Shown here: positions 33,111 through 42,858 of the stretch, in pieces
Numbering within the stretch: the first letter of the stretch is position 1
Layout: each line of letters starts with the position of its first letter
From: Paludibacteraceae bacterium
Lineage (GTDB): Bacteria > Bacteroidota > Bacteroidia > Bacteroidales > Paludibacteraceae
Direction: 5' to 3'
NCBI GenBank assembly: GCA_017451525.1
Contig: JAFTOD010000006.1
Coordinates: 90,469-154,468 of the forward strand
DNA: 64,000 nt
Notes under the pieces: generated by a model
What the model saw: only the letters and a program-made list of their open reading frames with translations
Told to the model about the DNA's origin: nothing
Databases searched by the model: none
Position numbers and translations under genes: made by a program

Positions 33111-34868
33111 ATTAAGGAACTTCTCAATATCTTCATCGTAGGCATAGCTCGTTTCTACAATGCGATTGCCATCGGCATCAAGTTGCATGTAGTAGGGCTG
33201 TGCATTGGATTGATATTCTGTGCGTTGCACATAACTCCACTTGTCGCCTATAGTTTTCAATGTCACCGTTTTGCCGTTCTCCTCTACCGTGATTGGCTCT
33301 GGCAATTTGGTCTTGTCGTCCACGATGAGCGAGATAAGTACATACTTGTGCATATGCTCTGCAACCTCTGGTTTGCTGAGCACGGCAGCCTCCATTTTGC
33401 GGCAGTTAACACAACCAAAACCGTTGAAGTCCAAGAACACAGGCATATTGTTCTCCTTCGCATAAGCCATACCCTCGTCATAGTCGGTGAAAGTGATTTG
33501 ACCACCGTTGTTGGTCATGGTGGCGTAGCCCTCGCCTTTAACCTCTAACCTTTCGCCTACAACCTGACCGCCTGGTGTCATCACCCAGTCTTGAGTGGAC
33601 ATTGGTGGTGCGAAAGCTGAGATTGCACGCAATGGTGCGCCCCACAAGCCAGGTACCATGTACATTGCAAAGGAGAGTGAAATAACTGCCAAGAAGAAGC
33701 GTGTAACACTTGTTTTGCGATGGTCCTCATCATCATGTGGGAAGGAAATCCATCCTAACAAGTAGCAGCCCAAGAGCGAGAAGATAACGATCCACAAGGA
33801 TACAAATACTTCGCGGTCGAGGATATGCCATCCGTATGCCAAATCAGCTACGCTGAGGAACTTCAATGCCAATGCCAACTCTAGGAACGCCAAAGTAACC
33901 TTGAAGGTATTCATCCATCCGCCTGACTTAGGCAATTTTTTCAATACCGATGGGAACATGGCAAAGAGTGAGAATGGCAATGCCAAAGCAATGGCGAAGC
34001 CCAACATACCCATGGCAGGGGCTAATAGCGACTTTCCTGCGGCTTCCACAAGCAAGGTGCCGATGATAGGACCTGTGCAAGAGAAAGATACAATCACCAA
34101 TGTGAATGCCATCAATAGGATGCTAAGGAAGCCTGTAGTATTGCTTGATTTGCTATTGAGTGCAGTGGACCAAGAGCTAGGCAAAGTAATCTCGAAGGCT
34201 CCGAAGAACGATGCCGCAAACAATACCAAGATAAGGAAGAAGATGATGTTCACCACTGCGTTGGTACTCAATGCATTGAGAGCCGATGCACCAAAAATTA
34301 GGGTTACCAACAATCCTAATCCTACATAGATAATCACAATGCTGAGTCCATAGAGAATAGCATCGCGAACTACTTGTGCATTGGTTGTGCCTTTGGCTGC
34401 ACCGCCTCGTTTGATGAAGAAACTGACGGTCATCGGAATGATAGGCCATACGCATGGGGTGAAGATTGCTAGCAAACCACCCAACAATCCCATCACAAAG
34501 ATCCACCAGATAGACTGACCACCTTCGGCTGTTAGATCGCTATCGCTGTTAGATGTTAGACTGCTGTCGCTGTTAGACACAAATTCCCAAGTCTCGGGTG
34601 CGGTGCACATCTTGTCGTCGCAAGCGTTGTAGCGCACGCGAATAGTGTCGGCTTTGGCTACTGTTTCGGTGAAAGTGCCTTCGTACTCGTCCATGTAGAA
34701 TCCATTACCCAGTTCGATGATGTTGAGATGCCAACCTTGTTCGATAGTGGCTGTGAGGCGAACGCTATCGCCAACTACTTCGCCCGTCCATCTGATGGGC
34801 TGTACTAGCTGCGCTTGAGCAGCAAGAGCAATAAAGATTGCTACAAATGTATAGATAAACTTTTTCAT
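33096..34868 (-). CDS. dsbD: Thiol:disulfide interchange protein DsbD
   Basis: 590 aa. Signal peptide (1-19); periplasmic N-terminal domain with Cys83 and Cys88 (NACDDKMC); eight-helix membrane domain starting near residue 120 with TPCVWPIIP (Cys139) and FSCTGPIIG; and a C-terminal thioredoxin-like domain with FNGFGCVNCRK (CxxC near 488-491). DsbD passes electrons from cytoplasmic thioredoxin to periplasmic thiols. Two linkers are low-complexity and repeat-encoded: SNSDSSLTSNSDSDLT (98-113) and the GERLEVKGEG region before the thioredoxin domain. It follows nadE by 25 bp, probably in one operon. Confidence 0.93.
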   Translation of the reverse strand: MKKFIYTFVAIFIALAAQAQLVQPIRWTGEVVGDSVRLTATIEQGWHLNIIELGNGFYMDEYEGTFTETVAKADTIRVRYNACDDKMCTAPETWEFVSNSDSSLTSNSDSDLTAEGGQSIWWIFVMGLLGGLLAIFTPCVWPIIPMTVSFFIKRGGAAKGTTNAQVVRDAILYGLSIVIIYVGLGLLVTLIFGASALNALSTNAVVNIIFFLILVLFAASFFGAFEITLPSSWSTALNSKSSNTTGFLSILLMAFTLVIVSFSCTGPIIGTLLVEAAGKSLLAPAMGMLGFAIALALPFSLFAMFPSVLKKLPKSGGWMNTFKVTLAFLELALALKFLSVADLAYGWHILDREVFVSLWIVIFSLLGCYLLGWISFPHDDEDHRKTSVTRFFLAVISLSFAMYMVPGLWGAPLRAISAFAPPMSTQDWVMTPGGQVVGERLEVKGEGYATMTNNGGQITFTDYDEGMAYAKENNMPVFLDFNGFGCVNCRKMEAAVLSKPEVAEHMHKYVLISLIVDDKTKLPEPITVEENGKTVTLKTIGDKWSYVQRTEYQSNAQPYYMQLDADGNRIVETSYAYDEDIEKFLNWLKY

Positions 34869-34893
34869 ATTCTGTAAATTGAAATTATAAACA

Positions 34894-36888
34894 TTAAACT
34901 TTCACGCTGGCGTCAGAAGGCATGCGCCAGTCGCCTCGTGGCGAGAGGCTTACGCCTACCACTTTTGGACCATCAGGCAAACAACTGCGTTTGAATTGCT
35001 GGGTGAAGAATCGACGCATAAATATGCCGAGCCAATGATTGATCACCTCGTTTGTATATACTCCATCAAATGCCATGCTAGCCATGAAAGCGATCTTCTC
35101 ACGGGTGAAACCGTATCGCAGGAAATAGTACATGAAGAAATCGTGCAACTCATATGGTCCCACTTTATCTTCGGTTATCTGTGCGATGTTGCCCTCGTCA
35201 TCGGTAGGCAGCAACTCGGGTGATACGGGTGTGTCAATCACATCCATCAGTATCTCGCGCAATCGCTCGCCAAAGATGTTCTCTGCTGCATAGCGCACGA
35301 GGTAGCGTACCAATGTCTTGGGCACGCCTGCATTCACACCATACATCGACATCTGATCGCCGCAGTAAGTCGCCCAACCCAATGCCAACTCGCTCATATC
35401 GCCTGTGCCGACCACTAGGCCGTTGTACTTGTTGGCGAGGTCCATCAGCACGAGTGTACGGATTCGTGCTTGTGCATTCTCATAGGTGATGTCGTGGTTG
35501 TTGAGGTCGTGATTGATATCATTGAGGTGCTGTGTCGCCATATCGCGGATAGGTATCTCGTGTATGCTTATGCCCAATTCTTCCATCATAGCGAGGGCAT
35601 TGCTGTAGGTGCGGTCACTGGTGCCAAACCCAGGCATCGTCACGCCTATCACTTGGCTGCGGTTGTAACCCAATCGGTCGGCAGCCAATACACTGACTAT
35701 CAGCGCGAGAGTGGAGTCTAGTCCACCTGATATGCCTATCACGAGCGATTCGGCATGGGTATGTTGCCAACGGCGCAGTAGTCCATGCACTTGCAGGTTT
35801 AGCACATCCTCGCAGTACTCATCGCTATCTTTCTTCTTAGGCAAGAATGGTGTCTGCGTAAAATGGCGATGTAATGGTCCTTCGCCATAGCCCATAGGGC
35901 GTCCATTATCCAATAGCGCAGCGTCCTGTAGGCGCGTCGCGCCGTCCTCTAAACCGAGCTCCAACGGCGCCACCTGCACATGGCGGAACTGCCCATGCTT
36001 ATCGTGGGTGAAATTGGTGTTGCGTTGGCGGTCAATGCGCAGACGCTCGACATCTATCTCCGAGATAATCATGCTGCTCTCCATTTGGAAGCGTTCGCCA
36101 ATCTCCAGCATCTCGCCATTTTCGGCAATGTATGTGCTACCCGAGAACACAATGTCTGTCGTCGATTCGCCTATGCCCGACGATGTATATACATATCCGC
36201 AGTGCACGCGTGCCGACTGTTGGGTAATCATGCGCTGACGGAAGGCATGCTTGCCTGTCACGCAGTTGCTGCTGGAGAGGTTGAAGATTATCTCTGCGCC
36301 CTGTATGGCGAGCTGTGTACTCGCAGGTAGAGGCGACCATAGGTCCTCGCATAACTCAATACCAAAACTATAATCTTTGGTGGTGAACAGTAGGTCAATA
36401 CCAAATGGTACATCATTGCCCCATAACTCAATGGTCGGTATGCGCGGACGGATGCTGTTGACGTTGTTTTCCAGCACATCGCGTCCACTGGAGAACCAGC
36501 GTTTCTCGTAGAACTCTCCTGTGTTAGGTAGGTTGATTTTGGGTACTACGCCTACCACTTCGCCATCGGTCATCACGAAGGCGCAGTTGTATAGGTTGTT
36601 GTCCACCTTGAGTGGTGCACCTACGAGCACAATGATAGGCAGGTCGCGTGTGAAAGTGCACACATCGTCTAGTGCACTGAGTGCATCTTTCTGCAATTGC
36701 TGCGTGAAGAACAGGTCAGCGCAGGTGTATCCTGTGATGCTGAGCTCTGGGAAGCAAACCACTTGTACGCCTTCTTGCACGGCTTCGGTGATTTGTTTCT
36801 TGATTTCACTTGCGTTGTATTGGCAGTCTGCCACTCGCATGTGTGGCACTGCAGCTGCCACGCGAACGTATCCAAAATTTGTTGTCAT
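34894..36888 (-). CDS. nadE: Glutamine-dependent NAD+ synthetase
   Basis: 664 aa. The N-terminal nitrilase-type glutaminase domain has catalytic Glu48 in CFPELSITGY and Cys in GIELCEDLW (about 178). The C-terminal synthetase domain has the PP-loop GISGGLDSTLALI (about 385-397) and GTGDMSELALGW. It amidates nicotinic acid adenine dinucleotide to NAD+ using glutamine and ATP, with ammonia channelled between the two sites. It is first after a strong promoter (36924-36955), divergent from the leucine-rich repeat gene. Confidence 0.95.
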   Translation of the reverse strand: MTTNFGYVRVAAAVPHMRVADCQYNASEIKKQITEAVQEGVQVVCFPELSITGYTCADLFFTQQLQKDALSALDDVCTFTRDLPIIVLVGAPLKVDNNLYNCAFVMTDGEVVGVVPKINLPNTGEFYEKRWFSSGRDVLENNVNSIRPRIPTIELWGNDVPFGIDLLFTTKDYSFGIELCEDLWSPLPASTQLAIQGAEIIFNLSSSNCVTGKHAFRQRMITQQSARVHCGYVYTSSGIGESTTDIVFSGSTYIAENGEMLEIGERFQMESSMIISEIDVERLRIDRQRNTNFTHDKHGQFRHVQVAPLELGLEDGATRLQDAALLDNGRPMGYGEGPLHRHFTQTPFLPKKKDSDEYCEDVLNLQVHGLLRRWQHTHAESLVIGISGGLDSTLALIVSVLAADRLGYNRSQVIGVTMPGFGTSDRTYSNALAMMEELGISIHEIPIRDMATQHLNDINHDLNNHDITYENAQARIRTLVLMDLANKYNGLVVGTGDMSELALGWATYCGDQMSMYGVNAGVPKTLVRYLVRYAAENIFGERLREILMDVIDTPVSPELLPTDDEGNIAQITEDKVGPYELHDFFMYYFLRYGFTREKIAFMASMAFDGVYTNEVINHWLGIFMRRFFTQQFKRSCLPDGPKVVGVSLSPRGDWRMPSDASVKV

Positions 36889-36923
36889 AATAGCTTGTTG
36901 CCTAATATTCCAAAATTAGCACG

Positions 36924-36955
36924 CAAAGGTAATACTTTTTTTTGAAATATGCAAG
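36924..36955 (-). promoter_or_regulatory. Promoter of nadE-dsbD-rlmB
   Basis: Minus strand: CTTG (36952-36955), 20 bp, TACCTTTG (36924-36931), within TTGCATATTTCAAAAAAAAG. Confidence 0.8.
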
Positions 36956-36975
36956 AATAATTTACAATTATTTTC

Positions 36976-37019
36976 TCCCTGATGATATCCCGAAGATACC
37001 CCGAAGATAGATAAAGTGT
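36976..37019. repeat. Short 11-bp-period repeat between divergent promoters
   Basis: Units TCCCTGATGAT, ATCCCGAAGAT, ACCCCGAAGAT, AGATAAAGTGT. It lies between the nadE and leucine-rich repeat gene promoters. Confidence 0.55.
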
Positions 37020-37113
37020 AGCGTAGCCGTCTGATAATTAGGCTAACTGCAACTAATTGTGATTTTACTAGGTTGTTAAACTAGTTTAAGTTTTTGAAAA
37101 AAAACTCGTTTTA

Positions 37114-37145
37114 CTTGCGTATATGCAATTTTTGTTGTAACTTTG
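37114..37145 (+). promoter_or_regulatory. Promoter of the leucine-rich repeat protein gene
   Basis: CTTG (37114-37117), 20 bp, TAACTTTG (37138-37145), 62 bp before the ATG at 37207. Confidence 0.75.
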
Positions 37146-37206
37146 CGCGCTATTTGTGTAAAATGGCGAAATAGATGCTAATAATAACTACAAAATATCG
37201 ATTTCG

Positions 37207-39480
37207 ATGAAAAAAATCTTTACATTCTGCGTGTCATTGCTTACGGCATTATCACTCTCTGCGTATGATTTCCAATCAGGTGATTTGTTTTACAATATCA
37301 CTAGTAGTTCTGCACCTTATACCGTAGAGGTGACGCAGCAAAGTTATACAGGTCTAACATCTGTCATTATCCCCGAAACTGTTACCTACGAGGGCACAAT
37401 CTATAGCGTAACAAGCATTGGATATCATGCTTTCAATAGTTGCTCCTCCCTCACCTCCGTCACTATCCCCAGTAGCGTATTGAGCATTGGAGAGGAAACT
37501 TTTGCTTATTGCTCCTCCCTTGATGCTATTCATGTAGAAGCAACAACACCTCCTGTATTGGGAGAAGATGCATTCAATTCAACTCCAGTCTGCTACATCC
37601 CTTGCGGTACGTTAGCAGCCTACGAGGCGTCCGACTGGGCAAAATATGTAAGCGAGTTCGTGGAAGAGGGCTGTGCACCACTTCAGATGTGCGGTGATAA
37701 TCTCTTCTGGGAATATGCAGATGGTGTGCTCACCATCACAGGTACGGGCGATATGTACGATTATGCAGACGACAAAACCGGTCCTGCTCCTTGGTACGAT
37801 GTACGTGGAAGTATCACTACAATCAACATGCCTAACGAGATGACTAAGATTGGCGACTATGCGTTCTACAAGTGCACCGAGGTGACCAGTATCAATATGC
37901 CTACCAGTCTTACTGCTATTGGCGAGAAAGCGTTTGCACAAGATACCAAACTCACAGGCGAGCTTACATTACCTGCTTCGCTTACGACTATTGATGAACG
38001 TGCGTTCTTCAACTGCAAGGCTGTGACAGCATTCCATATCGAGGCTACTACGCCACCTACGCTACAAGACAAAGCTTTTGACTATGTAGTATCCCCTATA
38101 CACGTGCCATGTGGCTACGGACATGTCTATGGCAAGCATACACAATGGGGCATGCTGAATCTGGAGATATGCGAGCTGCTGCAAGACAATGTATATTACT
38201 ATCCAATCGATGGTCATACAGCGCGTGCGGTGACCTATCATAGCAATCCTACCGACACCCTCGTTATCCCATCGGCTGTGGTGATTGATGGCATGCCACG
38301 CACCGTGACCGAGGTGGCAGACTTTGCCTTCACGGATTGTGCAAACTTACCAGCCATCTTCTTCAACGAAGGTTTGGAGTACATCGGCGAGCGTGCTTTT
38401 GTGCGTTGCTATGGCTTGAAAGGAACTATCACACTTCCTGCTACACTCACAACCATCGGCGAGCGTGCATTCTCCTATTGCGATAATGTGGAGAAGTATC
38501 TCCTTCAAGCAATGACACCTCCTGTATTGGGAGAAGACGTCTTCACTGGTAACAACAAAAATGCATTGTTCTATATCAGTTGCGAGGCGATGGATGACTA
38601 CAAGGTGGCTACCAACTGGTCTTCACTCAAGAGTCGCCTGCGCGATGCCTGCCTCAATATCTATCACTATAATACTCCATTGGGCACAAATACAAATGGT
38701 GTATATACCACCGAAGACACACTGGTAGCAAGCATCTACTACCGCCGTAAGTTCACTCCATTTCGTTGGGAGACATTGTATCTGCCATTCGAGGTGGACC
38801 GAGTAACCGTACTGGAAGATGGCGTAGAATACGACCTAACGGCATGGGATATCGTCTATGGAGGACATTATTTCCTAGCAAAACCTGATGGTATGCTCAA
38901 CAAAGAAATACTCTTCGGCTTTACAGATGAATTAGAATCCCATACGCCTTATATCATTCAATTCTCAGATGCATACTACACCGATAAACTCATAACCTTC
39001 TACGGCAAAGAGTCATGGAACAAGTTGAGCACCTCTTTCGAGGTGTTGAGCAGCAGCGCTTGGATGCAGATTGCGGGTAATACAACCTTGCAGGACCAGC
39101 TATTGGAGAAACCAGTATATATGCTACGCAGTGGTTTGGACTTTATCCTGCAAAAGACCACGACAACCTTGCACCCATTTGAGTGCTACGTGATGCCATA
39201 TACCGTTCAAAGTGGCGCGCCAGCGCGTATGAGCGTGCGTCTGCGCGATGACGTAGCTACTGCCGTAGAGTCAATGAAGGGCAATGAATCACGATTGGCA
39301 TATACCATCAATGGCAATACATTGACCGTATATCCACAAGGGCAAGCCTTCAGCATCTACTCGCTCAACGGCGCGTTGATCTACAGCTGCGAAGCAGGCA
39401 AAGAGGCTGTGGACTGCGAGCTGAACAGCGGATGCTATCTATTGCATGCTGGCACCGAAGCGCATAAGATCATGCTGTAA
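37207..39480 (+). CDS. BspA-like leucine-rich repeat surface protein with T9SS-like C-terminal tail
   Basis: 757 aa. A signal peptide (KKIFTFCVSLLTALSLSA) is followed by several LRR_5 units of about 23 aa with the pattern V-T-S-I-G-x-x-A-F-x-x-C-x-x-L-x-x-V-x-I-P (about 60-115, 205-260, 355-410). Each group ends in a stretch such as ATTPPVLGEDAFN. The last ~60 residues (FSIYSLNGALIYSCEAG ... GCYLLHAGTEAHKIML) look like a type IX secretion C-terminal sorting domain. BspA-family proteins are surface adhesins in oral and gut Bacteroidales. The repeats suggest binding to host or bacterial partners; the ligand is unknown. Confidence 0.85.
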   Translation: MKKIFTFCVSLLTALSLSAYDFQSGDLFYNITSSSAPYTVEVTQQSYTGLTSVIIPETVTYEGTIYSVTSIGYHAFNSCSSLTSVTIPSSVLSIGEETFAYCSSLDAIHVEATTPPVLGEDAFNSTPVCYIPCGTLAAYEASDWAKYVSEFVEEGCAPLQMCGDNLFWEYADGVLTITGTGDMYDYADDKTGPAPWYDVRGSITTINMPNEMTKIGDYAFYKCTEVTSINMPTSLTAIGEKAFAQDTKLTGELTLPASLTTIDERAFFNCKAVTAFHIEATTPPTLQDKAFDYVVSPIHVPCGYGHVYGKHTQWGMLNLEICELLQDNVYYYPIDGHTARAVTYHSNPTDTLVIPSAVVIDGMPRTVTEVADFAFTDCANLPAIFFNEGLEYIGERAFVRCYGLKGTITLPATLTTIGERAFSYCDNVEKYLLQAMTPPVLGEDVFTGNNKNALFYISCEAMDDYKVATNWSSLKSRLRDACLNIYHYNTPLGTNTNGVYTTEDTLVASIYYRRKFTPFRWETLYLPFEVDRVTVLEDGVEYDLTAWDIVYGGHYFLAKPDGMLNKEILFGFTDELESHTPYIIQFSDAYYTDKLITFYGKESWNKLSTSFEVLSSSAWMQIAGNTTLQDQLLEKPVYMLRSGLDFILQKTTTTLHPFECYVMPYTVQSGAPARMSVRLRDDVATAVESMKGNESRLAYTINGNTLTVYPQGQAFSIYSLNGALIYSCEAGKEAVDCELNSGCYLLHAGTEAHKIML

Positions 39481-39490
39481 TAAGGACTCA

Positions 39491-39600
39491 GGAAATAGCT
39501 TGAAACCACCTCGCAAACTACGGGGAAACACCACGATGCTAACCAATTGGTAACGAGATGCTAACGAAGTGGTTTCGAGAAATATACGAGAAAGATAGAT
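39491..39600. repeat. 11-bp-period degenerate tandem repeat, ten units
   Basis: Exactly ten successive 11-mers, including GAAACCACCTC, GATGCTAACCA, ATTGGTAACGA, GATGCTAACGA, AGTGGTTTCGA, GAAATATACGA and GAAAGATAGAT. It fills the gap between the LRR gene and cdd. Its reverse complement resembles the block at 63628-63770. Confidence 0.75.
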
Positions 39601-39625
39601 AAGCAAATTTGTAAATCGACACAAT

Positions 39626-40108
39626 ATGAAAGAAATTACATTGCAAACCCAGATTACTGCTTGCACAGTGGATGAACTCGATGCGGAGCTCCGCCAACTG
39701 GTGGAGATTGCCAAGCAAAAGACGCAAGACGCCTATTGCCCATACTCGCATTTCCATGTAGGCGCAGCAGCCTTGCTCAATGATGGCACTATCATCACGG
39801 GTGCCAATCAGGAGAATGCAGCATACCCAAGCGGCATCTGCGCAGAGCGTACCGTATTGTTTGCAGCCAATGCCAATCATCCCCATACGCCGGTCAAAGC
39901 GTTGGCGATTGCGTGCTACACCAACGGACACTTCACTAAGCAGGCAGGTACACCATGTGGCGCTTGCCGACAAGTGATGTTGGAGACCGAGCACCGCTAC
40001 GGACAAGATATGCAAGTGGTACTATACGGTGAAGAGGGATGTTATGTCTTCCACAAAGCAACGGACCTGTTGCCACTGAGTTTTGTATCGGATAATTTGA
40101 AAGGGTGA
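39626..40108 (+). CDS. cdd: Cytidine deaminase
   Basis: 160 aa. It deaminates cytidine and deoxycytidine to uridine in pyrimidine salvage. The zinc site is complete: CAERTV (Cys with catalytic Glu, about 72-77) and PCGACRQ (about 107-113); substrate contacts lie in CPYSHFHVGAA and GANQENAAYPSG. This is the small tetrameric class. It is followed by the permease gene with a GTGA overlap, so translation is coupled. Confidence 0.95.
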   Translation: MKEITLQTQITACTVDELDAELRQLVEIAKQKTQDAYCPYSHFHVGAAALLNDGTIITGANQENAAYPSGICAERTVLFAANANHPHTPVKALAIACYTNGHFTKQAGTPCGACRQVMLETEHRYGQDMQVVLYGEEGCYVFHKATDLLPLSFVSDNLKG

Positions 40109-41616
40109 TTAAGAAAATAGACATATATCTGCTCAAGCAGTTTCTTGGATTGCTGATAATGACGTTCTTGATATGCATCTTCATTCTGCTGATGCAGTTT
40201 GTTTGGATGCATGTCAATGACCTCGTCGGCAAAGGGGTAGAAATCAAGGTCTTGGCTGAGTTCTTTATCTATGCTGTCACGTCAGTGGTACCATTGGCTC
40301 TGCCGTTAGCTATATTGTTGGCATCGCTGATGACCTTCGGCAATTTAGGCGAGAAGTTCGAGCTCACTGCTATGAAAGCAGCAGGCGTGAGCCTATTCCG
40401 CATCATGCGTCCATTAGCAATAGCCATTGCGTTTGTATCGGTAGGAGCGTTTATGTTCTCTAACTATGTCTTGCCAGTGTCGCAAGTCAAGTTGTGGGCA
40501 CTCATCTTCTCGCTCAAGCAGAAATCGCCTGAATTAGATATCCCACAAGGCGAGTTCTATGATGGTATCGAAGGGTATAACATCTACGTCCGCCGCAAGG
40601 CACCGCAGACGGGTATGCTCTACGACATGATGATTTATGACTATTCCGAGGGCTTCCGCAATGCCAGCGTCATGGTAGCTGATTCTGGGCGTATCTTCTT
40701 TACCGATGACAAGAAGTATCTGATCCTCCATCTATATAGTGGTGAATCATTCGAGAATCTGGACCGCAACCAGCAGCGTGCTACCAACTCCGAGAAGAAT
40801 ATCCCATATCGTCGTGAGAGCTTTGCTCAGAAGCAGATGCTCATTGACTTTGATATGGAGTTCGACCGCTACAACGAAGACGTATTAGCCGACCAACATG
40901 TCTCCAAGGATGTAGTAGAACTTGTGCAGTCCATTGATTCAGTCCAATTGCTTGCTCATGACCGTAGCAAAGAGCAGAGTAGGACATTGGTTAATAATCG
41001 CTATTTTGGTCGTGAGCGTGTGGCGAATCGGGATGTAGATATGTGGGAAGGAGCAAAGGAACTATATGCGGGATATGACGTAGATTCTTTGTACGGACGC
41101 TTCTCTGATGACGAGCGTTATCGTGCCTTGTCGGCTGCCATAGAGAAAGCCAAAGCACAGCGCGACCAAATTGATTACAACGCCTTGATGCTCAATGATT
41201 ATCAGCGGTATATACGCAAGCATGAGATAGAGCTGTATCGCAAGTTTACATTGGCATTCGCATGCCTGATATTCTTCTTTATCGGTGCACCATTAGGAGC
41301 TATCACGCGCAAGGGTGGTTTAGGCGCTCCTGTAGTGATTTCAGTGGTGATGTTTATCATCTATTATATCATAGATAATACAGGCTACAAGATGGCACGC
41401 GAAGCATTATGGCCATGCTGGGCAGGTATGTGGCTCAGCTCAATGGTATTGCTGCCAATAGGTATTTTCTTAACTTACAAAGCAGCTACAGACTCCGCAC
41501 TCTTTAACCCAGAGGTATGGATGAAATACTTACATTATTTCAAAACTAAATCACTCAAACTAATAAGACGTATATTCCGTAAATTTGTAAATCGTAAATC
41601 TGTAAATTGTAAATAA
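40105..41616 (+). CDS. LptF/LptG family LPS-transport permease
   Basis: 503 aa starting at GTG, which overlaps the cdd stop. The N terminus ([20 protein letters not shown]) and [23 protein letters not shown] are the YjgP/YjgQ signature; three further helices close the protein ([21 protein letters not shown]). LptF and LptG form the inner-membrane part of the ABC transporter that extracts lipopolysaccharide toward the outer membrane. The long periplasmic region between is typical. The last residues ([11 protein letters not shown]) are encoded by a short repeat of GTAAAT(C/T) units (41579-41615), probably a repeat extension of the C terminus. Confidence 0.88.
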   Translation: MIKKIDIYLLKQFLGLLIMTFLICIFILLMQFVWMHVNDLVGKGVEIKVLAEFFIYAVTSVVPLALPLAILLASLMTFGNLGEKFELTAMKAAGVSLFRIMRPLAIAIAFVSVGAFMFSNYVLPVSQVKLWALIFSLKQKSPELDIPQGEFYDGIEGYNIYVRRKAPQTGMLYDMMIYDYSEGFRNASVMVADSGRIFFTDDKKYLILHLYSGESFENLDRNQQRATNSEKNIPYRRESFAQKQMLIDFDMEFDRYNEDVLADQHVSKDVVELVQSIDSVQLLAHDRSKEQSRTLVNNRYFGRERVANRDVDMWEGAKELYAGYDVDSLYGRFSDDERYRALSAAIEKAKAQRDQIDYNALMLNDYQRYIRKHEIELYRKFTLAFACLIFFFIGAPLGAITRKGGLGAPVVISVVMFIIYYIIDNTGYKMAREALWPCWAGMWLSSMVLLPIGIFLTYKAATDSALFNPEVWMKYLHYFKTKSLKLIRRIFRKFVNRKSVNCK

Positions 41617-41618
41617 AC

Positions 41619-42857
41619 ATGTTGGATACAATCGAAAAAGCTATTGAAGATATTCGCGAAGGCAAATTCGTGATAGTTGTGGATGATGAAGATCGTGAGA
41701 ATGAAGGCGATTTCATCATTGCGGCTGAAAAGATAACCCCTGATAAAGTCAATTTCATGCTCCAGCATGGACGCGGTGTATTGTGTGTGCCACTGCCAGA
41801 AACACGTTGCGCAGAGTTAGACCTTGTACATCAAGTTGCCACCAACACCTCTATGCTTGGCACACCTTTCACGGTCACTGTAGATAAACTTGAAGGTTGT
41901 ACCACAGGTGTGAGTGCCGAAGATCGTGCTGCCACTATCCGTGCTTTGGCTGACCCTACTTCTACGCCACAAACATTTGGTCGTCCAGGACATATCAATC
42001 CCCTCTATGCACAGGAGCGTGGCGTGCTGCAACGTGCAGGGCATACTGAGGCTGCAGTGGATTTGGCACGCTTGGCGGGCTTGCAGCCTGTAGCAGCTCT
42101 CATTGAGATTATGAACGAGGACGGCACTATGGCGCGTATGCCACAACTGGAGAAAGTGGCTGAGCAATACGGACTTAGTCTCATTTCCATCAAAGATCTC
42201 ATCGCCTACCGCATGAACAACGCAACACAACCGCTACACAACGCTACACAGCCGCTACACAATACACTCGTTGAGCGCGGCGAGACTGTAAATCTGCCTA
42301 CCGAATTTGGCGACTTTATGCTCACACCATTCCGCGAACTGACAACGGGACTAGAGCACATCGCATTGGTGAAAGGCGAATGGCAGGCGGAGGAACCTAT
42401 CCTCTGCCGTGTACACTCGTCATGTATGACAGGTGATATCTTTGGCTCCAAGCGCTGCGAGTGTGGCGAGCAATTGCACAAAGCCATGCAGATGGTGGAT
42501 AAAGAAGGCAAGGGAATAATTGTCTATATGAATCAAGAGGGACGTGGTATAGGGTTGATGAATAAGATTCGTGCCTACAAACTCCAAGAGCAAGGCGACG
42601 ACACCGTGGAGGCTAATGTGCATTTGGGCTTCCAACCTGATGAGCGCAACTATGGAGTAGGGGCGCAAATATTACAACAAATGGGAGCACGCAAACTCCG
42701 TTTGATGACCAATAATCCAGTCAAACGAATTGGCTTGGAGAGTTTTGGCATAGAAATTGTAGAGAACATTCCAATAGAGATAACTCCTAATCCCTATAAC
42801 TTGCGTTATATGCGCACAAAGAAGGAGAAAATGCATCACAATTTAAATTTGGTATGA
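41619..42857 (+). CDS. ribBA: Bifunctional 3,4-dihydroxy-2-butanone-4-phosphate synthase / GTP cyclohydrolase II
   Basis: 412 aa. The RibB half has the acidic motif [13 protein letters not shown] (about 19-31) and [15 protein letters not shown]; the RibA half has [19 protein letters not shown] with zinc-binding cysteines (about 265-283) and [11 protein letters not shown]. Both catalyse first steps of riboflavin synthesis. The linker between the halves contains [16 protein letters not shown] (about 205-220), encoded by an in-frame copy of the 10-bp CGCTACACAA repeat (42227-42275). Such a linker is absent from ordinary RibBA proteins. It starts 2 bp after the permease stop. Confidence 0.95.
   Translation: MLDTIEKAIEDIREGKFVIVVDDEDRENEGDFIIAAEKITPDKVNFMLQHGRGVLCVPLPETRCAELDLVHQVATNTSMLGTPFTVTVDKLEGCTTGVSAEDRAATIRALADPTSTPQTFGRPGHINPLYAQERGVLQRAGHTEAAVDLARLAGLQPVAALIEIMNEDGTMARMPQLEKVAEQYGLSLISIKDLIAYRMNNATQPLHNATQPLHNTLVERGETVNLPTEFGDFMLTPFRELTTGLEHIALVKGEWQAEEPILCRVHSSCMTGDIFGSKRCECGEQLHKAMQMVDKEGKGIIVYMNQEGRGIGLMNKIRAYKLQEQGDDTVEANVHLGFQPDERNYGVGAQILQQMGARKLRLMTNNPVKRIGLESFGIEIVENIPIEITPNPYNLRYMRTKKEKMHHNLNLV
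42227..42275 (+). repeat. In-frame 10-11-bp repeat in the RibBA linker
   Basis: Units CGCAACACAAC, CGCTACACAAC, GCTACACAGC, CGCTACACAA. It is the complement of the TTGTGTAGCG unit at 33041-33110. It encodes a repeated ATQPLHN heptapeptide without disturbing the frame. Confidence 0.7.
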
Positions 42858-42858
42858 C

